From Amarolinea aalborgensis (GTDB lineage Bacteria; Chloroflexota; Anaerolineae; SSC4; Amarolineaceae), in the NCBI RefSeq assembly GCF_900491745.1, contig NZ_UETR01000006.1, positions 62,001 to 126,000 on the forward strand: 64,000 nucleotides of DNA, written 5' to 3'. How positions within the stretch are numbered: the first letter of the stretch is position 1; each line of letters opens with the position of its first letter. Positions 17,524 through 24,863 of this stretch are shown piece after piece. The notes beneath the pieces are model-generated. The model did no database searches. It was not told the DNA's origin and saw only the letters and a list, made by a program, of their open reading frames with translations. A program made the translations under genes and the position numbers.

Positions 17524-19674
17524 TCAGGCCGCAATCGTTGTCAAGGCGATGCCGTGCGGATGAAGACGTTGCTGCAACTGAGTCACGTCGTTAGCACCGG
17601 CGCGTTCGATCTCCTGGCGTCTCAATTCGATCTCCCAGGTGCGGCCGACGTCAACCACGCGGCCCAGGCGCGCCGCGCGGTAGATCAGCTCGCTGACTGC
17701 AGGATGATTTTCGATACTGAGAATGCCGGGCGCGCGGCGCACGACCCGAACGCTGACATCATGGCCCGGCGCCGGATCTGATTTCTTCTCCAGCCGCGGC
17801 AGCAGTTCTTGTCCCAGCGGCGTCACGCGTACGGCCACCGGCCCACTTTCCTGCGCCGCGACCTCGATGAGTCCCAGCCACAAGAGCGAGCCAAACAGGG
17901 AGCCGTTGACACTTTGCGTCATCTCCTCCAGGGACGCTTTCGACCAGTAATAGCCAGCGATCTGGCGCCTGAACGCCTCCTGGTTATCAAACAAGAGTTG
18001 ATATAGCCAGCTCAGGCGCACCCAGGTCGCGGGCGGGCGCTGAAGCAGGGTGTCCACAATGGGTGTCAGGGGCATCTGGCCGTAGGGGGTAGACGCGTTG
18101 GCGGCCTGCAAGAGATCAAAATGCCGCATCTTCCAGGGGCGCTGGAAAAAGGCCAAGAGCGGGCGGAGCCTGACAAATCCAGCAAAGGGGTATTGATCCT
18201 GCACGAGCTGACGCGCGGTCGCCAGTTGTTGAAGCCATGGGCGACGGTTCGCATCTGAACCCGACTCTGGCACCAGGTACCAGGGGCTGACGACTCTTTG
18301 ATAGCCGAGGTAGCTGCCAGACAGACGAGCAGCTTGATCTTGGTCGGGAAGAAGGGTTAGCAGATAGGCGAGCAAATCGCTGTGGATCGCGAGGTCATCG
18401 TGACGAATCCACGGCGTCTCCTCAACAAACAACGCTCGCGCCTCGGAGGCCGCGCGGGCATCGAAGATTGCCCGAAGATGCGCCGCCATCTCATCCGCGA
18501 TGCACCACCCTTGACCGTCGGGCGCCGCGAATGCCAGCCCATGGACAAGCAGTTTGGTCAGGGATTCAGTCTCCTGTGCGGCGACCTCATCCACGGTATG
18601 CCCCCGGCTGTCCAGGATACGACGCAGCAGGTTGCGGCCGTCAAACGACAGCTCCAGAAACTGGCTGGTCAAAAGCTCGCGATCGCACATAGCCTGCAGT
18701 AACGCGGCGATCCGTTCACCAGGGTTGCGATCAACCGGGATGTTCAGACCCCAGCGCGTCTCCAGATCGGTCCAATTCAACCGGCGCTGCAGCATCAGCG
18801 TAAACAGTTGGCTGCGGTTCTGATGGGCCAGCGGCGGTTGCAGCGGCGCGCCTGCCTGGTACCAGTCGAACAGCGTGTCGCTCAAGCCAAGCACCTCAGA
18901 ACCGCTGCCCGTTCTCGCCAGCAGCAACAATCCCAGATCGAGCGGCCAGGCCAGGCTGTTCTTGAGCAGGCTCACATCGTTAGAATTCCACTGCGACCAA
19001 TCTTTCAGATAGAACTGCTGCAGGCGCTTGATGTCTGACAGGTTGTACCAAACCGAGGGCTGCGTCTGACGGCATAGATTGAGCAGCAGGTTGACGGAAC
19101 GCGGATCGCTCTGCTGCCAGACCCAGAGGAGCTGGGCAATTTGCTCGCGCGGCGCTTGCGCCAGGAAGGGCGCCAGGCGCGACGTGGGCGCGATTCTGCG
19201 AACTTCTGTCGCCGCCAATCCCGACCAGAAGGACATCAGATGCCAGGTTTGCTGAATCGGGACGGCTGCGCCCGGCCTGGATACGGCTGGCTGGCTGATC
19301 CACGGCTGAGGCGCCTGCTGCAGGCTGCGCAAGAAACTCAGCCAGCTAGAAAACCGAGGGGCAGTCGGGTCCGAACGTACTGTCTCTGACGTCAATGGAA
19401 GCGGGTTTTGCGTCACCAGGGCAATGGCCGCATCCCGGTAGGTTGACGTGATGGTATAGGCGCTGTTACCCGACTTTCCCTGGGACGCGGACAGAATACC
19501 GCTGGCAACCAGGTTGTCGAGCACGCGACGGGTCACGCCAGGGTCCATGTCAGCATAGCGCGGCGCCGTCTGGCGCGAGACGCGCGATCCCATTTGGTGT
19601 GCGGCCACCAGCAGGGACAGGAGGGTGCGCTCATCCTGATTCAGTTGCAGCAGACGTTGCATTGGTTCAGTCAC
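17524..19674 (-). CDS. XPB-type helicase-associated domain protein (first paralogue of operon)
   Basis: A 716-residue protein leading the three-gene operon. The N-terminus (LNQDERTLLSLLVAAHQM...VTRRVLDNLVASGILSAS) looks like a winged helix. The C-terminal ~130 residues (LFGSLLWLGLIEVA...VRVTPLGQELL...ILSIENHPAVSELIYRAARLGRVVDVG) carry the winged-helix-plus-strand arrangement seen before helicase-associated domains, although this copy is the most divergent. No Walker motifs. It is divergent from the VIT1-family transporter at 19948. I am confident it is coding and related in architecture to its neighbours; the function is not known. Confidence 0.62.
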   Translation of the reverse strand: MTEPMQRLLQLNQDERTLLSLLVAAHQMGSRVSRQTAPRYADMDPGVTRRVLDNLVASGILSASQGKSGNSAYTITSTYRDAAIALVTQNPLPLTSETVRSDPTAPRFSSWLSFLRSLQQAPQPWISQPAVSRPGAAVPIQQTWHLMSFWSGLAATEVRRIAPTSRLAPFLAQAPREQIAQLLWVWQQSDPRSVNLLLNLCRQTQPSVWYNLSDIKRLQQFYLKDWSQWNSNDVSLLKNSLAWPLDLGLLLLARTGSGSEVLGLSDTLFDWYQAGAPLQPPLAHQNRSQLFTLMLQRRLNWTDLETRWGLNIPVDRNPGERIAALLQAMCDRELLTSQFLELSFDGRNLLRRILDSRGHTVDEVAAQETESLTKLLVHGLAFAAPDGQGWCIADEMAAHLRAIFDARAASEARALFVEETPWIRHDDLAIHSDLLAYLLTLLPDQDQAARLSGSYLGYQRVVSPWYLVPESGSDANRRPWLQQLATARQLVQDQYPFAGFVRLRPLLAFFQRPWKMRHFDLLQAANASTPYGQMPLTPIVDTLLQRPPATWVRLSWLYQLLFDNQEAFRRQIAGYYWSKASLEEMTQSVNGSLFGSLLWLGLIEVAAQESGPVAVRVTPLGQELLPRLEKKSDPAPGHDVSVRVVRRAPGILSIENHPAVSELIYRAARLGRVVDVGRTWEIELRRQEIERAGANDVTQLQQRLHPHGIALTTIAA

Positions 19675-19947
19675 ACGGATTCCCCATCGTCAGTATCGCA
19701 ATCATCAGCCTTCCACGTTAGCGGCCTATTCTACATTCCAGGCCAGGTTGTGTCAATCATTGGCCGCAGCTCATTCTCGCCCAGCGTAACCTGCGCGGCG
19801 TCATGGCGGTTGGCGCCTGGCGCGAGTATGATAGCAGCACAAGCCCGTCATCGCGGCCCGTCGCGGTCATGAGCGGTGCCGCCCGGGTTCATGAACGGGA
19901 AGAGGTCGAAGATAAGCAAGCAACCGCAGAGGAGAAAGAAGTTTACC

Positions 19948-20643
19948 ATGCCACAAACACCACACATCGAACGCCATTTTACGTCGAGCGAAAGCGTGCG
20001 CGACATCGTCATCGGCATGTCCGATGGCTTGACCGTGCCTTTTGCCCTGGCGGCCGGCTTATCCGGCGCCGTTGATTCGGCGGCTATCATCGTCACGGCC
20101 GGCCTGGCGGAAATTGCCGCCGGCTCCATTGCGATGGGGCTTGGCGGCTTTCTGGCCGCGCGCAGCGACGCTGAACACTATGCCAGCGAAAAAAGGCGCG
20201 AAGAGCGTGAGATTATCGAGAAGACTGACGCCGAAGTGGCCGAGGTCACCGGGATTTTCCGCAGCTACGGCCTGAACGAGCAGCAGGCCGCGCCAGTCGT
20301 GGAAGCGCTGCGCGCCAATCCCCGGTCGTGGGTGGATTTCATGATGCGCTTCGAGCTGGGCCTGGAGGAGCCAGATCCCAAGCGTGCGCTGCGCAGCGCC
20401 TTGACCATTGCGCTGGCCTACATCGCCGGCGGCATCGTGCCCCTACTGCCGTACATTCTTCTCGGTTCGGCGCAGCGCGCCCTGCCGGTCTCGGTCGTAT
20501 TTACTCTGCTGGCGCTGCTGATCTTTGGTTACGTCAAAGGCACCTTCACCGGCGCCAAACCGATCCAGAGCGCCATCCAAACCATGCTGATTGGCGGGGT
20601 GGCGGCCGCGGCCGCGTTCCTCATCGCCCGCGCGATCGGCTGA
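19948..20643 (+). CDS. VIT1/CCC1 family metal transporter (DUF125)
   Basis: A 231-residue membrane protein starting at ATG 19948, supported by an AGAGGAGAAAG ribosome-binding site; an in-frame ATG at 19876 is too early. IVIGMSDGLTVPFALAAGLSGAV is the conserved first membrane helix of the vacuolar iron transporter/CCC1 family, and AARSDAEHYASEKRREEREI is the cytoplasmic metal-binding hairpin rich in Glu. Three further helices follow (ALTIALAYIAGGIVPLLPYI, VSVVFTLLALLIFGYVKG, IGGVAAAAAFLIARAIG). It probably moves Fe2+ or Mn2+ across the cytoplasmic membrane by proton exchange. No nearby metal regulator was seen. Confidence 0.9.
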   Translation: MPQTPHIERHFTSSESVRDIVIGMSDGLTVPFALAAGLSGAVDSAAIIVTAGLAEIAAGSIAMGLGGFLAARSDAEHYASEKRREEREIIEKTDAEVAEVTGIFRSYGLNEQQAAPVVEALRANPRSWVDFMMRFELGLEEPDPKRALRSALTIALAYIAGGIVPLLPYILLGSAQRALPVSVVFTLLALLIFGYVKGTFTGAKPIQSAIQTMLIGGVAAAAAFLIARAIG

Positions 20644-20725
20644 GCGACGCGCTGTCTCTGACAAATTGCCGGGCGCTTCCTGGGTTCGTTCGTCACGCAG
20701 CCGCGCTGTGTTAGGCCAGCGGATC

Positions 20726-21109
20726 TCAGCCCGAATCCTCTGGCGGACGAATCTGATCAAGCAAACGGTCGGCCAACGCAAGCATAAAGGATTGCAGATC
20801 TACCAGGGCCAACGGAGGCGTAGTAACCGGTAGGCGAGACAGTCTGCGCACCTCGAGTAACGCCCCTGCATGGAACGCAGCCAGAGATGTCCCTTCGGTG
20901 AGGAAGAAACGCTGGCCGGCCTCAGTGGAGAAGAAACCATTCAGAAAAGCAACCTGTAACGGCGTGAGCCAATTATTAGCTACTTGGTTATCAGTTATTT
21001 CGTATTCCCAAAAGAAGTAAGGCCGCTCGTCCGGTTGAAATGTCGTACCCACGTGAACGCTGGACATGAGTTGACTCCATTGGCTGGTGAAGCCGAAACG
21101 GGGGTGCAT
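20726..21109 (-). pseudogene. probable remnant of an AbiEii-type nucleotidyltransferase
   Basis: A 127-residue ORF, perhaps starting at the ATG near 21067. WLTPLQVAFLNGFFSTEAGQRFFLTEGTSLAAFHAG resembles the beginning of AbiEii/AbiGii-family nucleotidyltransferase toxins, where LTPLQ...FFLTGGTALAAFHLG precedes the catalytic DLD motif. Here the GG is EG and the catalytic Asp motif never appears; after FHAG the frame jumps to a short C-terminal-like helix (LVDLQSFMLALADRLLDQI). One base shift would restore a GRYSR stretch, so a frameshift and internal deletion are likely. No partner antitoxin is adjacent. A small intact protein of unknown function remains possible. Confidence 0.4.
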
Positions 21110-21519
21110 GTGATCTCATTCAACTGGGGTGAGTATACCATCAATGCTCGCGTGTCACAAGGGCTAAATGTCGGCTGGGTGCATTTCAGAATGGGGACGC
21201 GTCGGGCGATTGAAATCGCTGCAACCCCTGCATAGCTCACCCTGGCGACTTTGGCAGTAGCCAAAGCGCCGGGAGCTGCGATGCGAGCCTGAAATGCGTC
21301 CGGTACGAGATGCAAGCCCCTGCCAGGCTGTCAGGCCCGGTAGGGCCTTTCACCTTGTAGCCCGATCCGTTCACGGTCGGGCGGCGTTGGTTGCGCGCAC
21401 GCCATATGGCCTCCAACCCCGCCGGAGGCCAAAGGCCATCCGGCTACGAGGTGCAAGCCCCTCCGGGGCTACGCCCCCAATTTGAAATGCACCCAAGTCA
21501 GCTGACCCAATGGGAGAGA
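21110..21519. other. 410-base intergenic region with dispersed GC-rich repeats
   Basis: No gene recognised. It contains two copies of a TACGAG(G/A)TGCAAGCCCCT element (21302-21329 and 21442-21471) related to one at 1213-1242, plus inverted repeats such as GGCCTCCAACCCCGCCGGAGGCC near 21411-21429. Two TTGAAAT/GAAATGC(A/G)(C/T)CC phrases at about 21290 and 21485 bracket the repeats. It looks like an accumulation of non-coding repeat units. Confidence 0.5.
21442..21471. repeat. dispersed palindromic intergenic repeat, copy 2
   Basis: GGCTACGAGGTGCAAGCCCC followed by TCCGGGGCTA. It aligns with 1213-1242 over 30 bases with about six mismatches and, less well, with 21302-21329. The CCCC/GGGG core can form a short hairpin. 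Confidence 0.5.
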
Positions 21520-22797
21520 TCAGCCGCCAGGGAAATCGGTCGCCAGGGCTTGCATGATCGCGCCGCGGCCGACGAGGCCGACCATGCGCCCTTCCGTGTC
21601 TACCACGGGCAAGCGTTTGATCTTGTGCTGCAGGAGCAGACGCAGAGCATCGAGCAGCGGCGTCTCCGGGGTGACCGTGATAGGATTCGCGGTCATCACC
21701 TCATCCGCCGTGCGCTTGGTCAGTTCGATTGTGGCGCCCCCGCCGCCGAACCGTCGGGCAAAGGCTTGCAGCAGGCCGACGCGTTCGGCGGCGCCCGCGC
21801 GCTTGAGCAGATCGCCATCGGTGATGATCCCCAACACGTGACGTTGGGCATCCACCACCACGATCCGTCGTTGCGTTGCGTTCACCAGCAGGTCAACCAC
21901 GATATTCAACGGCGTCGTGCCTTGAACGGTCGGTACATCCACCACCATCACATCCTTGACCTTGACATGCTCTCCTGGCGGCAGCACGCGTTCTGATGCT
22001 TCGCGCGCCATGGGCTGCGCCAGGGCGCGCAGTACGTCCACGCGGCTGACGATGCCGACGACTCGACCAACTCGATCTACGACTGGCACGCGCTTGATTC
22101 CGCGCTCGGTCATCACACGCACCGCATCCGCAATGGCCGCATCTTCGGTGATGGTGACAACGGGGCTGACCATGAGATCAGCTACGCTCAGCCCGCTGCG
22201 CCGCAATGCCTCCATCTCGCGCCCCAGTTCGGCGGCCGTCAACGCCGACTGTACGCCAGCGCCGGGCAACCCCAAGCGCGCCAGCACGTCGCCATCGGTC
22301 AGAATACCTACGATCTGACGTTCACCGTTGACAACGGGCAGGCTGCGATACGCCTGCTTGATCAGGATTTCCACGGCTTCCTCAGCCGGTGTTTCTGGCG
22401 TCACCGTTCGCAGTTCGCGGCTCATCAGGTCGCGCACCGGAGCGGCCGCGCGCAGCGCGCGCAAGGCGCGATGGCCGTAAGTCACGACCTCGATGTCCTC
22501 GCGCGTTACCAGGCCCTCAACGACCATCTCGGTCAGGCGCGGCATCACGCGCGACACCCGAGCGGGATCATCCACCCAGACGATGACAAGCGGTAAATCG
22601 GCAGACAAGTCAACGATCGTCGCCGTGTGGATGCGACTATGCGCGCCAAAGCCGGCCAGGCCGCGCAGCACGGTGGCCCCGGCGCAATCTTCGGACTTGA
22701 GCATTTCGAGAATCGCCATGTAGAGTGGTTTCTGGCTCCAGCGATCGCTCTCGCCGATATAGATCGTTACTTTCGTGGCTGTACCAACGATTTCCAT
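21520..22797 (-). CDS. DUF190 (PII-like) protein fused to four CBS domains
   Basis: A 425-residue protein. Residues 1-110 (TKVTIYIGESDRWSQKPLYMAILEMLKSEDCAGATVLRGLAGFG) are DUF190, a PII-like signalling fold often found beside the fluoride channel CrcB. Then come four CBS domains in two pairs, each with the pattern VMxxxxxTVxxxTPxxxAxxxLxxxxxxRLPVVD...VGIxTxxD (the last ends GLVGRGAIMQAL). CBS pairs bind adenine nucleotides, so the protein probably senses energy state or a nucleotide. It begins 18 bases after crcB ends and so should share the fluoride riboswitch. Stand-alone DUF190 is common; the four-CBS fusion is less so. Confidence 0.85.
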   Translation of the reverse strand: MEIVGTATKVTIYIGESDRWSQKPLYMAILEMLKSEDCAGATVLRGLAGFGAHSRIHTATIVDLSADLPLVIVWVDDPARVSRVMPRLTEMVVEGLVTREDIEVVTYGHRALRALRAAAPVRDLMSRELRTVTPETPAEEAVEILIKQAYRSLPVVNGERQIVGILTDGDVLARLGLPGAGVQSALTAAELGREMEALRRSGLSVADLMVSPVVTITEDAAIADAVRVMTERGIKRVPVVDRVGRVVGIVSRVDVLRALAQPMAREASERVLPPGEHVKVKDVMVVDVPTVQGTTPLNIVVDLLVNATQRRIVVVDAQRHVLGIITDGDLLKRAGAAERVGLLQAFARRFGGGGATIELTKRTADEVMTANPITVTPETPLLDALRLLLQHKIKRLPVVDTEGRMVGLVGRGAIMQALATDFPGG

Positions 22798-22815
22798 CGT
22801 TCACCTCCGCTCACC

Positions 22816-23187
22816 TCATATGACGCGCGCCAGGATAATACCCAGGTAGGCGCCGAACAACCCCAGGAGCACATTGCCGGCCAGGTAGAATGCCGCCCAG
22901 GGCCAGCGCCCCATCTGCAACAGGTTCAACGTCTCGACACTGAAAGAGGAAAAGGTCGTAAATCCGCCCAACAACCCCACGGCGACGAATGCACGCCATT
23001 CGGGCGAGACCGTCAACCGCTGCGTTACCAACGTGACGAAGAAGCCCAGAATCAGGCTGCCGGAAATGTTGATGATCAGGGTGCCATAGGGGAAATCTGA
23101 ACCCAAGCGATTGGCAGTCCAGGTTTGGAGGATAAAGCGCAGGTTGGCGCCCAGGAATGCGCCTGCGCCGATCCAGAGATTCTTCAT
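22816..23187 (-). CDS. crcB: fluoride channel CrcB/Fluc
   Basis: A 123-residue four-helix membrane protein of the CrcB/Fluc family, which exports fluoride as a dual-topology dimer. The conserved pattern is all there: GAFLGANLRFIL at the start, PYGTLIINISGSLILGF with the pore-lining Asn, GLLGGFTTFSSFSVE with the phenylalanine box, and a final GNVLLGLFGAYLGI helix. Only one copy is encoded, consistent with a homodimer. A fluoride riboswitch with an intrinsic terminator precedes it on the same strand, and a DUF190-CBS gene follows 18 bases later. Confidence 0.95.
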   Translation of the reverse strand: MKNLWIGAGAFLGANLRFILQTWTANRLGSDFPYGTLIINISGSLILGFFVTLVTQRLTVSPEWRAFVAVGLLGGFTTFSSFSVETLNLLQMGRWPWAAFYLAGNVLLGLFGAYLGIILARVI

Positions 23188-23209
23188 CGTACGATACCTC
23201 TATATCAAC

Positions 23210-23251
23210 AAAAAATAGCCCCTACCGTAGCGTTATCGCACCGGTAGAAGC
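23210..23251 (-). terminator. intrinsic terminator forming the fluoride riboswitch expression platform
   Basis: On the minus strand, AGCTTCTACCG pairs perfectly (with G-U pairs) with CGGTAGGGGCT, followed by ATTTTTT. The 5' arm AGCTTC is also the pseudoknot strand of the aptamer, so fluoride binding and termination are mutually exclusive: ligand should switch crcB on. Confidence 0.85.
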
Positions 23252-23310
23252 TATCAGTCTTGCGACATTTCGGATGCTGCATCCTGGGGAGCCCCATCCC
23301 CTACTGCTTT
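23241..23310 (-). promoter_or_regulatory. fluoride riboswitch aptamer (crcB motif)
   Basis: Read on the minus strand, a GGGGATGGGGCTCCCC hairpin (complement of 23288-23303) is followed downstream by ACTGATAGCTTCTACC (complement of 23243-23258). These match the two conserved boxes of the fluoride riboswitch. The loop bases GGGGCT can pair with AGCTTC, giving the expected pseudoknot. A TATAAT -10 box lies just upstream (complement of 23317-23322), placing the transcript start at the aptamer's first stem. The crcB start codon is about 55 bases downstream of the aptamer. Confidence 0.88.
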
Positions 23311-23316
23311 ACTGCC

Positions 23317-23322
23317 ATTATA
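23317..23322 (-). promoter_or_regulatory. -10 promoter box of the crcB operon
   Basis: A perfect TATAAT on the minus strand, seven to ten bases before the riboswitch begins. No good -35 box is apparent. Confidence 0.6.
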
Positions 23323-23364
23323 ACACAACTTGGCAGATATTACTGCATACGGTATGATAACCCA

Positions 23365-24762
23365 ATGGAATCCGACTTCACCAAGCCAACGTCCTTGCGC
23401 GCCCGGTCGCCGCTGCGTGCAGCAATCGGGTATGTTTTGATGGTTACCGCTGCCGTCGGCGGCTTTCTGCTCATCCGCAGGCAGGGTGAAACGCTGCTGG
23501 CGCCGGCGGCGCACGGTGCGGAACCATCCCTGGTCACGGCCCCTACGCCGGATATCTTTTTGCACGTGCTGGTGGCGCTCACGGCCATCATCATCACGGG
23601 GCAAGTGTTGGCGCGGCTCTTTGCGCGCCTGGGGCAACCCGCCGTGATCGGCGAAGTGGTGGCGGGCATCCTGCTTGGCCCATCCCTGCTGGGGCCGCAG
23701 CTTTCCGCGTTGATCCTGCCGCCGTCCGTCGGTCCCTATTTGGGCTTGATCGCGCAGCTCGGCGTGGTTCTGTACATGTTCCTCGTCGGCCTGGAACTCA
23801 ATCCGGCGCGGCTCAGAGATCGCACCCATGCCACGATTGCCACCTCGCATGCCAGCATCCTCGTGCCCTTCATGCTGGGCGCGCTGCTGGCGCTGCTGCT
23901 GTATCCGCAGCTTTCCGATCGCAGTGTGCCGTTTACCAGCTTTGCCCTGTTCCTCGGCGTCGCCATGTCCATCACCGCGTTCCCGGTGCTGGCGCGCATC
24001 CTGACCGACTATGGGCTGACCCGCACCCATCTGGGGGTGATTGCGCTGAGCTGCGCAGCTGTAGATGACGTCACGGCCTGGTGTTTATTGGCGTTTGTCG
24101 TGGGTGTGGCCAAGGCCCAGGTCGGCCAGGGGCTTTTTGTCATCGTCGGCGCGCTGATCTTCATCGCCTTGATTCTGCTCGTCGCACGGCCCGCGCTGCG
24201 CTGGGTGGCCCTGCGCTGGGAAACGCAACAGCCTTCAGTCGGACTGATGACGGTGGTCTTTGTCGCCCTGCTCTTGTCCGCGCTCATGGCCGAGGCGATC
24301 GGCATTCACGCCATTTTCGGGGCGTTCTTACTCGGCGTGGTAGTTCCGCACGATAGCGCGCTGGCGCGCGCCTTCACCCAGCAGCTGCAGCATCTGGTCA
24401 GCATTCTGCTGCTGCCCGCTTTCTTCGCATTCACCGGGATGCGCACCCGTGTTGACCTGCTCTCTGCGCCGGCTCTGTGGCTGCTGTGCGGCCTCATTAT
24501 CCTGACGGCCATTGCGGGCAAGTTCGGAGGCACCCTGGTGGCCGCACGCCTGACGGGCCTGCGCTGGCGCGAGGCCGCCTTGCTGGGCGCGCTCATGAAT
24601 ACGCGCGGCCTCATGGAACTGATCGTGCTCAACGTTGGGCTGGAGCTCGGGGTGATTTCCTCAACGCTCTTTGCCATGATGGTGTTGATGGCCCTGGTGA
24701 CGACGATGCTGACCTCGCCGGTGCTGCGCATCCTCAAGCTGCAGACGATGGCTGAGCAGTAA
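23365..24762 (+). CDS. CPA2-family Na+(K+)/H+ antiporter
   Basis: A 465-residue membrane protein starting at ATG 23365; an in-frame codon at 23260 would run through the crcB promoter. It shows the CPA2 (NapA/KefB) layout: GQPAVIGEVVAGILLGPSLLG near the first broken helix, LYMFLVGLELNP, SITAFPVLARIL, and ALSCAAVDDVTAW, whose paired aspartates are the ion-binding site, then a late GIHAIFGAFLLGVV and LMNTRGLMELIVLNVGL. There is no C-terminal TrkA domain. It is divergent from the fluoride operon; CPA2 antiporters are among genes known under fluoride riboswitches elsewhere, but here the riboswitch faces the other way. Confidence 0.9.
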   Translation: MESDFTKPTSLRARSPLRAAIGYVLMVTAAVGGFLLIRRQGETLLAPAAHGAEPSLVTAPTPDIFLHVLVALTAIIITGQVLARLFARLGQPAVIGEVVAGILLGPSLLGPQLSALILPPSVGPYLGLIAQLGVVLYMFLVGLELNPARLRDRTHATIATSHASILVPFMLGALLALLLYPQLSDRSVPFTSFALFLGVAMSITAFPVLARILTDYGLTRTHLGVIALSCAAVDDVTAWCLLAFVVGVAKAQVGQGLFVIVGALIFIALILLVARPALRWVALRWETQQPSVGLMTVVFVALLLSALMAEAIGIHAIFGAFLLGVVVPHDSALARAFTQQLQHLVSILLLPAFFAFTGMRTRVDLLSAPALWLLCGLIILTAIAGKFGGTLVAARLTGLRWREAALLGALMNTRGLMELIVLNVGLELGVISSTLFAMMVLMALVTTMLTSPVLRILKLQTMAEQ

Positions 24763-24769
24763 AAAAGAA

Positions 24770-24831
24770 CCTATCCGAGACGCCGATCGGGGCGGTCGCT
24801 AGACCACCCCACGGCGTCTTGTTCGGATAGG
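24770..24831 (-). terminator. transcription terminator between convergent genes
   Basis: CCTATCCGAGACGCCG (24770-24785) pairs with CGGCGTCTTGTTCGGATAGG (24812-24831), enclosing a second hairpin (GGGGCGGTC/GACCACCCC). On the minus strand it is followed by TTCTTTTTT, so it mainly terminates the DEAD-box helicase gene, and may also stop the antiporter transcript. Confidence 0.75.
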
Positions 24832-24863
24832 CTCGCAGATTACTGAGCAGCGTCGGCCAGGTT

